A DNA stretch of 64,000 nucleotides from Nageia nagi (taxonomy: Eukaryota > Pinophyta), in contig JBITNC010000001.1 of the NCBI GenBank assembly GCA_050084985.1, forward strand, positions 54,250,001 to 54,314,000. Reading direction: 5' to 3'. The notes below the pieces were generated by a model. That model was given only the letters and a program-made list of their open reading frames with translations. It did no database searches and was not told the origin of the DNA. Made by a program: the position numbers and the translations under genes. Each line of letters starts with the position of its first letter. Positions within the stretch are counted from its first letter, which is position 1. Of the stretch, positions 45,801 to 57,333 are shown in pieces.

Positions 45801-48150
45801 TTATAGATAGCTAATGATAAAGCCCTAAATTTGATGACTTGCCACCGTAATTCTATAAATCCCTTTGTTATAATAGTGGATCAAATCTTTGCATGTGTAC
45901 AAAAAGGCCATGGATATTGGCTCTTTTAGCTCTCTAATCAATAAGGGGAACAACAAGTTCATACCCAAGGTAGGTGACGTTGAGATCATCACCAATTACT
46001 GAGCTATAAATTTTCTCAATGTATCCTATAAGGTTATTACTAAGACATTAACTCTCTAACCTTGACCTCTTTTTCCTAATATTATTTATCCTAAATAAAA
46101 ATGATTTATTTGTAGAAGATACATCATGGATAATATGTTAACAATTTGGAAAGGCATGAAATGGGTCTTGTCATTCTATATAACTCATCAAGTTCATTAA
46201 AATCAATTAGGAAAATTTTTATAAGATTGAACAACAATGTATTATTTCCATAATTAAAGATTTAGGCTTAAGGGAGAAATTTATTTGATCAATTCAAATT
46301 TTATTAATTTATCGACACCTTTATTGTTGCCACCATCAATCAAGCTTGGTTTGAGACTATTGGCCTCTTTTATTTCATCCATCAAGGATGTCCTCTTGCC
46401 CCTTTCTATATGTTCTTGTAGCTAAGTGGTTTGGATATCCTCTCATCTAGAAAGATTTCCATGGGCTTATTCGAGATATCTCCTTTCCTCAAAGCTAGAA
46501 ATAGATCATAAAAGGGTATTTTGCAAATAATTATTTCCTCATAATTATTAATGAGGAAATTTACTTTAATTAGGAAATTTGGTATCAAGAAATCTTCTAC
46601 CTTACCTTAGGCTCTAATATTCAATACTATAAAACCTTATATTATATGCAATCTTCTTAGCCTATCCTATATTGGCTTTATCACTTTTAATGGTAATGAA
46701 TTTAGTCAACAAAATTCTTAAAGTTTGTGCATATATCCTCTACCTTTTAAAGTTTCTTTATTGATTTCTAAAATCATATTGTGTTAAAGATAGAGGTTAA
46801 AATCACCTATTAAGCTACTAAGAAACTATCCTTGGCATGAAAGTTTCATATTTTCTCTAAGGTTTTGGCCACTACTTACTTCTCTTGTTCATCATGTTGA
46901 GTTCCTTCTTATGCATGTTATGAGAAGTTGAAGAAACTCTTTTGAAACTCAATATGGACTAATTATCCTACTTTTGGATTTTAGAAGATTGCTTGGGAGT
47001 TTTGTTGTCTCCCTAAGCATATAGAGGGTATTAAGTTCATCGATAAGGTATTACACTTTGTATCAAATGGATTATTCAGGCTCTTAAGGGAGAGGAAGCT
47101 TATAAAATACTAATACAACATTATATTAGCTTTATCTCACCTCATGGGGTTAAAATCTAAAAGGGTATAAGATTATTATCTCTCTTAGTGGCCCATGAAC
47201 CCATTAAAATTACTAGCTTATTTGTCATTCACAACATCTTGAAAGCTTGGGAAGTTGTTAAGCCTTGGCTTAAGGAGAATGTTAATGGCTTCTAAAATTA
47301 TCGCTCATTTAATTCCTTTTATCTTGGATGGTCCCTAGTTTTCACAATTCGAGGAGTCTCATTAGTAGACATTCCTTAGATTCATGCTCGTAAATTCTTC
47401 AAATTAGGGATTTATACTATTTTGAATTTCTTCTATCGTTAGACCAAGGGCTGTCTCTCATGGGAAACTTTTTGGGGTAGCATCAAACTTGCAAATTCCA
47501 AAAAGGAGACATGTAAAGAGATGAAGGAACACATTTGATTCATTGGCATCCTAAAATCAAAGTTCCTTCACATAAACCCTAATGGAAATATTGTAAGTGG
47601 AAAAATGACACTCTAGTTTTGAATTACAAGGCCTGACTTAGTTATGCATGAGTTTCTTCCCGTTTTTCCATATTGATACTCTTAACAAAAGATGAAAAAT
47701 TCATTCAATTGTATAGATTTAGACTACATGATTTTAAAATGTTTGGGCTCCATATTTGGAACTTAAATAAATAACCTTTAATTAAAGCATTATTTTTAGG
47801 GTTTACTTCTTGTAACCCAATTCAAATATTTGGAAGTCCTCAAACCTCTTTATCCACATTACCATCTTTCAAAGGACATTCTTCATACCTTATGGTTTTA
47901 TATCAAAGCACATGATGCATGAAATCAAATTTTATCCTTTTTTTGTACCCTTACAAATCTAACAATTTTCATGGCAACAAGATTTTTTGAGGGAGTCTAC
48001 TTGCCTTCTTCCCTTGCACCTAGACATTTAACATTTATTTCATGTGGAAATCCTTTTTCTTCTTTTGAAAGCCAAAATTAATATCATTTTCTTATAGGGA
48101 TCTACTTCTCTAATTTTTTCTATTATTGATAAAGTGTGATTTGTATCTAA
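45800..48150 (+). pseudogene. LINE pol relic (L1-like)
   Basis: Near 46,360-46,440 the plus strand encodes FYFIHQGCPLAPFLYVLVAKW, the 'RQGCPLSP.LF.L..E.L' block of LINE reverse transcriptase. It is followed by GLIRDISFPQS, the 'GI.....I.HLLFADD' approach region. Further fragments in the expected order include 'ILKAWEVVKPWLKENVNGF' near 47,230. Frames change often, and the catalytic YADD could not be found. Confidence 0.55.
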
Positions 48151-48990
48151 TGTGTTGTTACATATATTTGACCAAGCAAATAAAGTTGTTATGGAGATGA
48201 TTCACCTCTAGACCCTCATGATCAACAAGGGAATGGACTATGCATTGTGAGTTGGGTTCCTCCTAAGAGGTCTAAGTTGCTTGATCACTTTAGATTTTGG
48301 TAACATCATTAACTTGCATTGTATAAATAACCTCCATCATGACCCCATCCACTTTCTCGTCTATATGTCATGGATCCTTGGGCTAATCTAAATAAAGTCC
48401 CTAGACTTTCCTAACTATCACTCTTGCTAAGAATTACTTTGTATGGATTCTACTTACTAACACCTTAGATACAATGACCATCGGGTCATGGCTCTAAGAC
48501 TCACATATCCACTCAAATTGAGCCCAAACATTTAACAATAACTAATTATGATATAATAAGTAAAACACAATATTTATGAATGATGAAGGATGGAAACTAT
48601 CAACTTATAATATATTTTTTTGATGAGAATATGAGACAAACTATTCTAAGATAATAACAAGATGTAGCCAAACTGTAGCCCTACTCTGACATACTAGAAC
48701 AACAAATGAGAATTCAATCCTAGAATGACCTAAAGATCAATCAAAATATTTAACCAATATATTATCCACTTAAAACCCCACCAACTTATAATATTTAATC
48801 CTTTTAATAATTATTTTGATATTAATAATTAGTATTTTTTTTTTCTCTTATACCTTGAAAACATATCTTAACGATTGTATGGATTTATCAATTTTTTATT
48901 ATTAATTTTTTATATAAATTAACAATAACTTCAAAAGTATGTAGAAAAGAAGACGTAAGTATCCGAGCAATCGTGTAGAATATGCCCATC
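48150..48990. other. Upstream spacer of the phosphorylase gene
   Basis: AT-rich with no recognised gene. The sequence becomes visibly richer in G and C after about 49,000, where the promoter begins. Confidence 0.4.
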
Positions 48991-49300
48991 CCATCATCCG
49001 CATGTGACACTCTCCTTTATTAAAAACAAAAAATGTATTCTCCACCATTGAAATGTATGGGGCGTAATCAGCACGGTGCATGGGCCCGTGATACAAGATG
49101 TGAAACTCCGAGCCCATCTGCAAATTTCTTCGACCGAACACGTGGCAAACGAGAGCCAATCCTGCAAACCCACGCCCCGCTTTCCGAATCTCCGATCTCC
49201 TCTGAAAATAATGGCACCCTCCCACATCATGTTCTACATCAACATATCTCATCTGATAATAATGACATCCATCACCTGTAACCCCGTTTTTACCCCCATC
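48990..49300 (+). promoter_or_regulatory. Putative promoter of the glucan phosphorylase gene
   Basis: A local rise in G and C just upstream of the first splice donor marks this as the promoter and transcription start region. CACGTGGC at 49,139-49,146 is a perfect G-box with an ABRE-type ACGTGGC core, known in plants to bind bZIP and bHLH factors. A GATAATAATGA I-box-like motif lies at about 49,256. No convincing TATA box was seen, so the start site is not fixed. Confidence 0.5.
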
Positions 49301-49498
49301 CTTTACTTTGGTGACGGGGTTCTTGATTTGGATTTACAGGCTCTTTTTACCTTTAAACGCCGAATAGTATTTTTGGATATTTGTTCCCGGCTCAAATACT
49401 CGGTTTGGAGTTTTGTGCAATCTTGTCTGGTTTCGTCGAGACTCCAGAATAACAAGCCTCGCACTTCGAATTCTGTGAAGTGCGAATTCTGCAGAACG
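49300..49498 (+). other. 5' untranslated exon 1 (start uncertain)
   Basis: The segment ends with AACG followed by GTAAGAG, a strong splice donor at 49,499. No start codon fits the phosphorylase frame, so this is leader. The right end carries an 8-bp perfect stem, CGCACTTC (49,460-49,467) with GAAGTGCG (49,477-49,484), around a 9-base loop, only 14 bases before the donor. Confidence 0.55.
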
Positions 49499-50467
49499 GT
49501 AAGAGCATAGGAAAATTAGGATTCGTTTTACAGCCATTCCTTTGAAGTTCTGATTTATTTATTTCATCTTTTTTGCAGCTCCATTCGAGTTAAGCTCAAC
49601 AGTTTTTTCTGTTAAGCAGTTGTTGTGAATGTTAGTAATTGAATCTTAGTGTTCTACATGTTTTCAGCTCCACCTGACTGATAAGTAACTGAAATTCGTG
49701 TGGTGTAATAATGGATATGTGTGAAGCTTGACAATTAACTTGAAGTTTTAGATATGTGATTGAACAAAATCCCAGCTGATACATGCCTAGTTGAATTTTT
49801 ACTCTGTAATTCGGCTACGCGATTGAATTTATTTATCGTTTTGTGTAATATATTAAAGTTTATGTTCTGCAATGATGAAATAATAGAAGGATTGAAGATC
49901 TGGTTCTTTTTTAGTGAATTTAGTGATTGTCATGGTGGAAACAATGTGCTCATCCAGAGCCAGAGTGCTTTTTTTTGTTAACTTCGTTATACAAAATGGC
50001 TTCTATTTCTTTCATTGGAAGGGCATTTTGTGCACACAGTGTGAGAATAAAACAGGTTTAAGGGCCACTTCGGTTGTTCAAATGACTTTATGTTATTGAA
50101 TTCTGTTAGAATTTATGTGACAGCTTTCTTAAATTCTCAATGTTCGACTTATTTGGGAAACTTGATTTTTGTGGTACTTTAAATATTTTGCTAGTCTTTG
50201 ATATATCAGAGTGTGAGAGGCTAGTAGAATCATTTATACAGTTGCCATATCAAAGTATGTCTATATAAAAGCAGCATTTAAGTTTGCCTTGCCTATTGCA
50301 GTAGCATTTAATGTAACATTATGGCCATTGTGAATATTTCCTGAATTCTAGAATCGGATTAATGCCTAGTTTCTTATATTTTAATGCTTTGTGATTTGGA
50401 AGCAATGAAACACCTGTATAATTTTCATTTTATTTATGTGGACATTTTTGGCTTTCATGTTTTACAG
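49499..50467 (+). other. Intron 1, in the 5' leader
   Basis: It starts GTAAGAG and ends in a T-rich stretch with TTTTACAG at 50,467, a length of 969 bp. Introns in 5' leaders often raise expression in plants; that it does so here is not shown. Confidence 0.65.
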
Positions 50468-50507
50468 GAAATTGGAAAGTCTGGTAGAATTATCATAGAA
50501 CAGGGCT

Positions 50508-50716
50508 ATGGCATCTGCTACCGAAACCAATGTGGCTCTGAAGGGAGATTTTTCTGGTGTTCCGGCTGAAGCTCATCCCACTGGTCAAAAACCCTAGAGG
50601 TGGCAGCTAACATTAAATATCATGCTCAGTACTCTCCTCATTTCTCACCTTTGAAGTTTGAGCCCGAGCAGGCATTCTATGCCACTGCTGACTGTGTTCG
50701 AGACTCCCTGATTCAA
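50508..50716 (+). CDS. PHS2: Alpha-1,4-glucan phosphorylase, cytosolic (PHS2 type), first coding exon
   Basis: The enzyme removes glucose from alpha-1,4-glucans with phosphate, giving glucose-1-phosphate; the cytosolic form acts on heteroglycans made from maltose during starch turnover. The ATG at 50,508 opens a frame encoding a short N-terminus without a plastid transit peptide. From about 50,604 a second frame encodes VAANIKYHAQYSPHFSPLKF, EQAFYATADCVRDSLIQ, the conserved start of plant H-type phosphorylases. Exon 2 begins at 50,468 after an AG and ends before GTACAT at 50,717, directly after the LIQ codons, a plausible conserved junction. The two frames do not join: the ATG frame meets TAG at 50,595-50,597, right after AAAAACCC, and the shift equals one missing base in that run. 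It is either an allele or pseudogene defect or a sequence error. The remaining exons, with the pyridoxal-phosphate site, lie beyond the window. Confidence 0.8.
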
Positions 50717-51377
50717 GTACATTCCCAACTTCTTTAAAACCAATTTTTTTATTTTCTTCTGTGGTAGCATATCTTCTAGTGTCAAGTATGCGCCAAGGAA
50801 ATTTCTAAAGAGCATTATCTGTAAAATCGAGGTGTTCTTTCTGCACTATTTATTTTAGCAGTAGTGTGCTCCTTTCCTTTTAAGTTAATTGATCTATGGG
50901 TTGATTTCCTTTCTGTCCTTCCAATGATTGTAATTGTGCATTTGACGAAGGATAAATATGTTTACATTCACAATAACTGTTCTGCAGTTGGTGTTATCTA
51001 AAGTTTCTTGAAGGATGAATGACAGCTGCAGTTGCTTTGGATTCTTGCTATTTGACAATTTTTGTGATGTTTAATGGTTGATTTCTTCCCATTGAATTTT
51101 GTAATTAAAATGTGTATATCAAGGGAGTAAGAGAGGGGTTGGACCTATCTCTTCTGAGTGACATGTTACTTGCGGATTAGTAGCTTGTGTATAAAAAAAG
51201 CATCACAACAATAAGTACATGTTAGTATTGACACCGTAATATTCTCTTAACGATATGTGAATGCCTTTATTGGATATTATGTTGGCCTAAAAGGTCATGT
51301 TTTCAACCCCAGTCATGAATGCTTTTGTAGAAGTAAGCTTGAACTGGTCTGTTTAACTGATTACAATTTTCCCATGT

Positions 51378-52472
51378 TGAAACAAACCAAATACAAATGT
51401 ATGCAAATCCACAATAACACAGCAGAACCAAATCTGATTTTATATTTTTATTCTCTTTTCAAGTAACACAAATTGCAACTACAACATATTAGAGACAATG
51501 TAGACAATGTATTACACTTATATGTAATGAAAGTTCCTACAGATCACTGAACACACCTCAACAAACTGGAAGAACAGTTGTAACACCTTCAAAATGATAA
51601 TGAACCTCAACAAACTGGAAGAACAGTTGTAACACCTTCAAAATGATAATGAACCTGTACAGGACTAGTGATTTAGCACTGATGTAGTCACTACTGCTGT
51701 TCTGGTACATGCAGCCCCAAATGAACTCCTCAAAATCCCCAGCAAACTGATGTGATGCCAAAACTGTTATCTCAACTCTTGAAACTTCAAACATGCAGGC
51801 TCAAATACAGATCTTGGATAGACCTGTCCTCAAATGGGTAGAAAGCCCTTAGGATCTAATCCCTTAAGCCTCCATTGGATTGGTTTCCAATGGGAATCCC
51901 AGAAAACTCTAGCAGAATGCAAGAGTCCAAAGAGCAAAGCTCTCCCAAATTCCCCAAATTCCCCAGAATTAGCCAACCCCCCCTCATTGAAAAAACCTCT
52001 CTATTTTATGCGTAGGTTCCCAAAAGACAGCTAATCTTGACCATTGATCTCTGCAAGATCTAATGGCTGAGATCAACTTAGAGTGCTAATAATAGATTAA
52101 ACATATTTAACACAAAAACCCCTATTTCTGACTTGTAACTGCCCAGAAGACATTATGTCTGATTTGTAACTGCCCAACATGCATTATTTCTGATTTGTAA
52201 CTGCCCAGCATGCATTATTTCTGATTTGTAACTGCCCAGCATGCATTATAGCTCATTTGTAACTGCCTACTAGGCTGACTTTTCCATTAAAGGTAGCTAA
52301 GACACCAACTTGCCACTTGGAACACCTCTAACACTTACTTTGACTGTCAAGGTGGCTTTGCTAGCATAAAATTATCTTCCCCAAAATACCATTAACTGCT
52401 AAAGATGACTCATAATACTAAAAGCATTAAAATTTATTTATTTACATTGCAAAAAGGATGTGGGACATTACA
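51378..52472 (-). repeat. Gypsy 3' LTR
   Basis: 1,095 bp with complement start TGTAATGTCCC. It contains two internal tandem repeats: a perfect 49-bp duplication at 51,556-51,653, and four copies of a 31-bp unit (TCTGATTTGTAACTGCCCAG type) at about 52,125-52,265. Confidence 0.95.
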
Positions 52473-55461
52473 AGTCTCCCCCTCTAGAATTGCTTGTCCT
52501 CAAGCAATTCATCAAAGCTGGGTGCTTCAAAATTTCTGGCCCCTCCCAAGTAGCATCATCTTCTGGCAAATCTTTCCACTTCACCAAATATTCAGAAAGG
52601 ACTTTATTCCTCAATCTCTTCTCCCTCACATTCAATAACCTTTCAGGAATTAACTCTAATTTACCTTCATCATTAATAGGAGGCAAGGTTTGTGAAGGTG
52701 TGACATGTTGTCCCAAGGCTTTCTTTAAGCAAGACACATGAAATACATTGTGGATCCTACTGCTTGAAGGCAATGCCAATTCATATGCAACTTCACCAAC
52801 TCTCCTCACCACCCTGTAAGGTCCATAAAAACGTGGTTGCAACTTTTCTGCACCACTCTTCTTCAATGTGGTTTGCCGGTAAGGTTGTAATCTCAAGTAG
52901 ACCATATCATCCACATTGAAACTACGTTCTGTCCTGTTTTGATCAGCATACTTTTTCTGCTGATTTTGGGCTTGTTGTAAGTTCTCTCTCACTGATTTTA
53001 GAATGTCTTGATGCTGTTGTACAAAATCAGCAGCTGTGGGTACCCTACTATCCTCCAAAAGCAAGTCGGAAAACTTAGGAGGCTCATAACCATACAATGC
53101 CATGAAAGGTGACATTTTAATGGACATGTGATAAGAACTATTATAACAATACTCTCCAAGATTTAGCCACTTAACCCAAGACTGTTGCTGCCCTGTAACA
53201 TAGTTCCTGAGATACCCTTCAATCCATTTATTAACTATCTCTGTCTGCCCATCAGTTTGTGGATGGTAGCTAGTGCTAGGAGTAAGTTGTGTGCCGCACA
53301 ATTTGAAGAATTCCTGCCAAAAGTTACTCATAAACTTGCTGTCCCTATCATGAACTATGGTTTTTGGCAAACCATGTAATTTGAAAACCTCCTTGAAAAA
53401 TAGATCCGCAAGTTGTGGGGCTGTAATAGTTACTGTAATGGCAAAGAAATGAGCGAATTTTGTCAATCTATCAACTACCACAAAGATGCTATCCTTACCT
53501 TGAGTTTTGGGCAAACCTGTGATGAAATCTATGGAAATGCCTTCCCATTTTTGATGGGGAATAGGCAAAGGCTGAAGTAGACCAGCGGGGTGTGTGTTCT
53601 CATGCTTATTTTGTTGGCATGTAGGACATTCTCTAACATGTCTTAGCACATCTTCTTTCAACCCCTTCCAATAAAATCTTTCTTTTACCATTTTGTATGA
53701 TTTGTAGAATCCTGGATGGCCTGCTAAAGGTGCATCATGCAAGGCATCTAATAGTTTCTCCTTCATTTTTGATTCTGGCATTAAATAAATTCTGTTTTTG
53801 TACAAAATCAATCCATCCTTGATTTTGTATCTCTCATCTATAACATCCCCATTAAGAATATTTGAAGCAAATTCGTCCTTAGTGTATTCTGCCATAATTT
53901 TGGCCTTCCAATCAGCTTGGACAGCAGTAATAGCATAAAAAGAAGGATTCCTCGAAAGTGTATCAGCTGCTGTATTAGATTTCCCTTTCACATATTGGAT
54001 CTCAAAATCATATGCTTGTAATTTTGTCACCCATTTCTGTTGTCTGTCACTTAATTCACGCTGTCCTAGAAAGTGTTTAAGACTGTTATGATCAGTCTTA
54101 ACTATGAATTGGCTGCACACTAAATATTGCCGGAATTTTGACAATGCATGCATCACTGCAAGCATCTCCTGTTCATAAATATTAAATGTTTTCTCAATTG
54201 GACTGAGTTTTCTACTCTCAAATGCTATAGGTCTACCCTTTTGCATCAATACTGCACCAATTCCTAACCCTGAAGCATCACATTCAACTACAAATGGTTG
54301 GGAAAAATCAGGAATGGCCAAAATAGGACATGTCATCATAACTGTCTTTAATTTTTGGAATGCATTTTCTGTTGTTCCATCCCATTGAAATGCCCCTTTC
54401 TTGGTCAAATCGGTCAAAGGAGCTGCTAATTGAGAAAACCCCTTGATAAACCTTCTGTAATAGCTGCACAACCCCAAAAAGCCTCTTAATTCAGACAAAG
54501 AGGTGGGTGTAGGCCAATTTTTTATAGCAGAAATCTTCTGCTCATCTACATGCACACCATTGGCACTAATTATATGTCCAAGATACAAAATTTCTGAAAG
54601 TCCAAATTCACATTTGGACATATTTGCAAAAAATTTCTGTTGTTCCAAAATGATCAAAACCGTGTCTAGATGTTGTAAATGACTTTCCCAATCTCTGCTG
54701 TAAATTAGAATATCATCAAAGAAAACAAGCACAAATTTTCTAAGATGATCTCTAAAAATGTGATTCATGGCTGATTGGAAAGTGGCAGGTGCATTGGTAA
54801 GACCAAAGGGCATGACCAAAAACTCAAAGTGTCCAAAATGACACCTAAAGGCTGTCTTGTGCACATCCTCATCCCTCATTTTAATCTGATGGTATCCAGA
54901 TCTTAAATCCACCTTGGAAAAATAGGTAGCCCCATGCAACTCATCTATCAATTCATCAACTCTAGGAATGGGATACCGATTTTTAATGGTTTTCTTGTTT
55001 AAGGCCCTATAATCTATGCACATGCGTAAGGTTCCATCTTTTTTCTTCACTAGTACTACAGAAGAGGCAAAAGGGCTAGAACTAGGCCTTATATAACCCA
55101 TGGCAAGTAACTCTTGAATAGTTTTTTCAATCTCATCTTTGTAAGCTTTAGGGTGTCTATATGGTGTGATCATGATCGGTTTAGAATCAGGTTCTAATTC
55201 AATGATATGCTCAAAACCTCTATTAGGTGGAAGACCACTAGGTAGATCACCAAAAACTGGGCTATGGCTATCTAGAATGCATTGTATATCAGGATGGAAT
55301 TTTACCCCAATCTTGGGGGTGTAGGCATACCTTTCACCATGTAAAATGTGGCTCCCCAAATGATGTCCTTCTTCTTCAGAATTTTTTCCAATCTGTTGGC
55401 TGAAATTTGTTGTGGGAATCGATCTTTTATGCCCCTCAAAGTGACCACCTTCCCATTGCAT
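52468..55461 (-). CDS. pol: Gypsy pol: reverse transcriptase, RNase H, integrase, chromodomain
   Basis: The frame is open for 997 codons without a defect. Counting from 55,461, reverse transcriptase covers residues about 100-290, with catalytic Asp 249 and 250 in FFDDILIYS. RNase H covers about 385-505 (DASGLG at 395, TDHNSLK at 457). The integrase zinc site has His 575 and 582 and Cys 612 and 615, and the catalytic Asp 645, Asp 705 and Glu 741 form the DDE triad. A chromodomain-like end ([18 protein letters not shown], about 950-970) marks a chromovirus, a group whose chromodomain guides integration to particular chromatin. The first 45 or so codons overlap the protease frame and are probably not used. 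The stop lies inside the LTR edge. Confidence 0.95.
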   Translation of the reverse strand: MQWEGGHFEGHKRSIPTTNFSQQIGKNSEEEGHHLGSHILHGERYAYTPKIGVKFHPDIQCILDSHSPVFGDLPSGLPPNRGFEHIIELEPDSKPIMITPYRHPKAYKDEIEKTIQELLAMGYIRPSSSPFASSVVLVKKKDGTLRMCIDYRALNKKTIKNRYPIPRVDELIDELHGATYFSKVDLRSGYHQIKMRDEDVHKTAFRCHFGHFEFLVMPFGLTNAPATFQSAMNHIFRDHLRKFVLVFFDDILIYSRDWESHLQHLDTVLIILEQQKFFANMSKCEFGLSEILYLGHIISANGVHVDEQKISAIKNWPTPTSLSELRGFLGLCSYYRRFIKGFSQLAAPLTDLTKKGAFQWDGTTENAFQKLKTVMMTCPILAIPDFSQPFVVECDASGLGIGAVLMQKGRPIAFESRKLSPIEKTFNIYEQEMLAVMHALSKFRQYLVCSQFIVKTDHNSLKHFLGQRELSDRQQKWVTKLQAYDFEIQYVKGKSNTAADTLSRNPSFYAITAVQADWKAKIMAEYTKDEFASNILNGDVIDERYKIKDGLILYKNRIYLMPESKMKEKLLDALHDAPLAGHPGFYKSYKMVKERFYWKGLKEDVLRHVRECPTCQQNKHENTHPAGLLQPLPIPHQKWEGISIDFITGLPKTQGKDSIFVVVDRLTKFAHFFAITVTITAPQLADLFFKEVFKLHGLPKTIVHDRDSKFMSNFWQEFFKLCGTQLTPSTSYHPQTDGQTEIVNKWIEGYLRNYVTGQQQSWVKWLNLGEYCYNSSYHMSIKMSPFMALYGYEPPKFSDLLLEDSRVPTAADFVQQHQDILKSVRENLQQAQNQQKKYADQNRTERSFNVDDMVYLRLQPYRQTTLKKSGAEKLQPRFYGPYRVVRRVGEVAYELALPSSSRIHNVFHVSCLKKALGQHVTPSQTLPPINDEGKLELIPERLLNVREKRLRNKVLSEYLVKWKDLPEDDATWEGPEILKHPALMNCLRTSNSRGGDL
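52473..52486 (-). other. Gypsy polypurine tract
   Basis: On the minus strand AGAGGGGGAGACT directly precedes the LTR start TGTAATG. It is the expected primer for plus-strand DNA synthesis and also encodes the last residues of pol. Confidence 0.9.
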
Positions 55462-55832
55462 CTAAATTTCATTTCCAACGTTTTGTAGTTGGTATAGATG
55501 CCTCCCAATGAATATAACCATTGTACCCCTAAAATGGCATGAGGGATACCTCCCATCATAGGATATACATAAAAATCCTCCACCACTGAATAGTTACCAA
55601 AACATAATTTTACCTGTTTAACCACTTGGTCACACTTAGTAATTTCCCCATTTCCATTCTTAACACCAAAACCAGAAAAACCTTCCGTTTTCAATTTCTT
55701 TTCAGCCACAAAACCCTCATCTATGAAATTATGAGTAGCTCCTCCATCAATTAAAATCACAGCAGAATGATCGTTTAATTTTCCTGGCACCTTTATGGTT
55801 ATGAACTTTGACTCACCTGTGATAGATGCCAA
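55302..55832 (-). CDS. Gypsy aspartyl protease region
   Basis: It would cut the polyprotein. The frame encodes an [13 protein letters not shown] motif in the position of the retroviral-type active site, where the second residue is Gly in place of the usual Ser (D-G-G). This variant is familiar from other plant gypsy elements. It is followed by the flap and an [11 protein letters not shown] segment ('ILG..WL..LG'). The frame has no ATG of its own; it would be reached from gag by a minus-one shift at an A4 run on the plus strand (55,831-55,834). It runs into a TAA at 55,302, just past a run of five G on the plus strand (55,315-55,319), where the pol frame takes over. Confidence 0.85.
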   Translation of the reverse strand: MASITGESKFITIKVPGKLNDHSAVILIDGGATHNFIDEGFVAEKKLKTEGFSGFGVKNGNGEITKCDQVVKQVKLCFGNYSVVEDFYVYPMMGGIPHAILGVQWLYSLGGIYTNYKTLEMKFRCNGKVVTLRGIKDRFPQQISANRLEKILKKKDIIWGATFYMVKGMPTPPRLG

Positions 55833-57289
55833 AACTCCTCTTCTTCGTCTATTCTAGGAGAGTGTTGTCCATGTTGTTCTAATTCTGCAAAATCTGCATC
55901 TTCATACTCACTTTCAGAATCTGATTTTTCTATTTCTGGTTCCTTTTCATCCTCATTTGGCACATAAAACTCTACCAAGTAATTTTGCCCTTTACCTTGA
56001 CATTGGTGGCCTGGCCCCCACTGTTTTTTGCAAGAAAAGCATAAACCCTTTCGCTGTAACTCCCTCCTAGTTGCCTCATCTAACTTGGGTCTTTGCTGAT
56101 TTGGATTTTTATGTGATTGGAAGCCCTTATTATGCATCTGACTAGTTTTGTTTATTGGCTGTCCAACTGTTTGGGAAGGTCTAGAAGTCCCAAATGTGGA
56201 TGTTTGCCCAAATTTAGATGGCTGTCCAAACTTAGAGGGCTGTCCCCATTTTGGTTTACTGCTGTGTGTGGAAGTTTCAAGGTCCAAAGTTGTTGAAACA
56301 GCCTCATCTAGTGTCTTAGGCTTGAAAGCCTTTGCTAAACCTCTTAATGGTTCACTTAGACCCTTCAAGAAGAGGTGAATGATCCTATCTTCAGCTATAT
56401 CAGTGACCATAACTGAAATCTGTTGAAACTCCTCTATATAGCTAGCAACTGTACCTTTTTGTGTGATAGTGGCCAACTCACAGAAAAACTCATTTTCATC
56501 TTGCCTCTCAAACCTGTCCAACAGCTTAGTTGCAAACACCTCAAAAGAATCAATGGTTCCATGGCCTTGAGTGAACAATCCATGGTGCCACCATTGATAT
56601 GCAACACCCTCAAGATGAAGGGCTGCATATTGAACTGCCTCCTTTTCTGTCATGGTGGGTTTAAGAGCAAAGTATGTCTGCAATTTTTGTAACCAAGCTC
56701 TTGCAGAAATCTTATCACTACCATCGAAAAATGGAAGTGGTAACTTACCCAACTTGTACTGCAATTCTCCTCCTGCTCCTTGAGCTTTTCTTCCCGGTTT
56801 ATGTCCCTTCAACTCCAAGTATTTCTCAAAATCTACTGCTGTTTTAAACCCTTGAGGCATGGCTTCATACGCTGCCCAACGTTCTGCCAACTCTGTATCT
56901 GGAATCTCTACACTTCCTTCAGTAGTTTGTGGCTGTACAAACATGGGAGTAGAGGGTTTCCAAATCCTGGGTGTCCTGGATGTCTCTCCTATTGGATTAT
57001 TTGGTTTAGGTATAATTTTAGCTACTCCAGGGGTTGAACTTTCACCCTCATTATTTTGTTGTAGTAAGGGAGCATTTCCCTCACTAATCTGAGTTTCTAA
57101 TTGTGGTTGGTTTCTAGAACACAAATCTTGAAGTGATCTCTCCATTCTCTGCAATACTTGCAACATAGTATTTTGTGTTCTTCTAAAGATTTCTGCCTCA
57201 TCATCTAGCTTAATCCTCTCTTCTTCTCTCTCCATTGGCTGACCTAACCCTGCTTTACCCTTGCTTCTAGTTTGATAAGGGTGGACCAT
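55799..57289 (-). CDS. gag: Gypsy gag protein
   Basis: The capsid and nucleocapsid protein of the element. The best start is the ATG at 57,289 (MVHPYQTRSKGKAG), 30 bases after the primer site; the frame is open further upstream but only into the LTR. The protein is about 496 residues. A Glu-rich, probably coiled N-terminus is followed by the Retrotrans_gag core (ARAWLQKLQTYF, then YQWWHHGL and LDRFERQDENEFFCELATI). A basic repeat region of GQPSKFGQ type comes next, then a zinc knuckle (CFSCKKQWGPGHQC) and an acidic C-terminus. It is intact. The protease frame starts in the minus-one frame at its end, with an overlap at 55,799-55,832. Confidence 0.93.
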   Translation of the reverse strand: MVHPYQTRSKGKAGLGQPMEREEERIKLDDEAEIFRRTQNTMLQVLQRMERSLQDLCSRNQPQLETQISEGNAPLLQQNNEGESSTPGVAKIIPKPNNPIGETSRTPRIWKPSTPMFVQPQTTEGSVEIPDTELAERWAAYEAMPQGFKTAVDFEKYLELKGHKPGRKAQGAGGELQYKLGKLPLPFFDGSDKISARAWLQKLQTYFALKPTMTEKEAVQYAALHLEGVAYQWWHHGLFTQGHGTIDSFEVFATKLLDRFERQDENEFFCELATITQKGTVASYIEEFQQISVMVTDIAEDRIIHLFLKGLSEPLRGLAKAFKPKTLDEAVSTTLDLETSTHSSKPKWGQPSKFGQPSKFGQTSTFGTSRPSQTVGQPINKTSQMHNKGFQSHKNPNQQRPKLDEATRRELQRKGLCFSCKKQWGPGHQCQGKGQNYLVEFYVPNEDEKEPEIEKSDSESEYEDADFAELEQHGQHSPRIDEEEEFWHLSQVSQSS

Positions 57290-57318
57290 CAACAAACCCT
57301 CAGGATGACAGGATTTTT

Positions 57319-57331
57319 GGCTCTGATACCA
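57319..57331 (-). other. Gypsy primer binding site (tRNA-Met)
   Basis: On the minus strand TGGTATCAGAGCC matches the 3' end of initiator methionine tRNA over 13 bases and begins two bases from the LTR. Confidence 0.95.
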
Positions 57332-57333
57332 CT

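Noticed and set aside
49076-49510. 144-codon open frame overlapping the promoter and first exon
   Set aside because: It has no recognisable domain, crosses the strong splice donor at 49,499 and lies in a GC-richer zone where long frames arise by chance.
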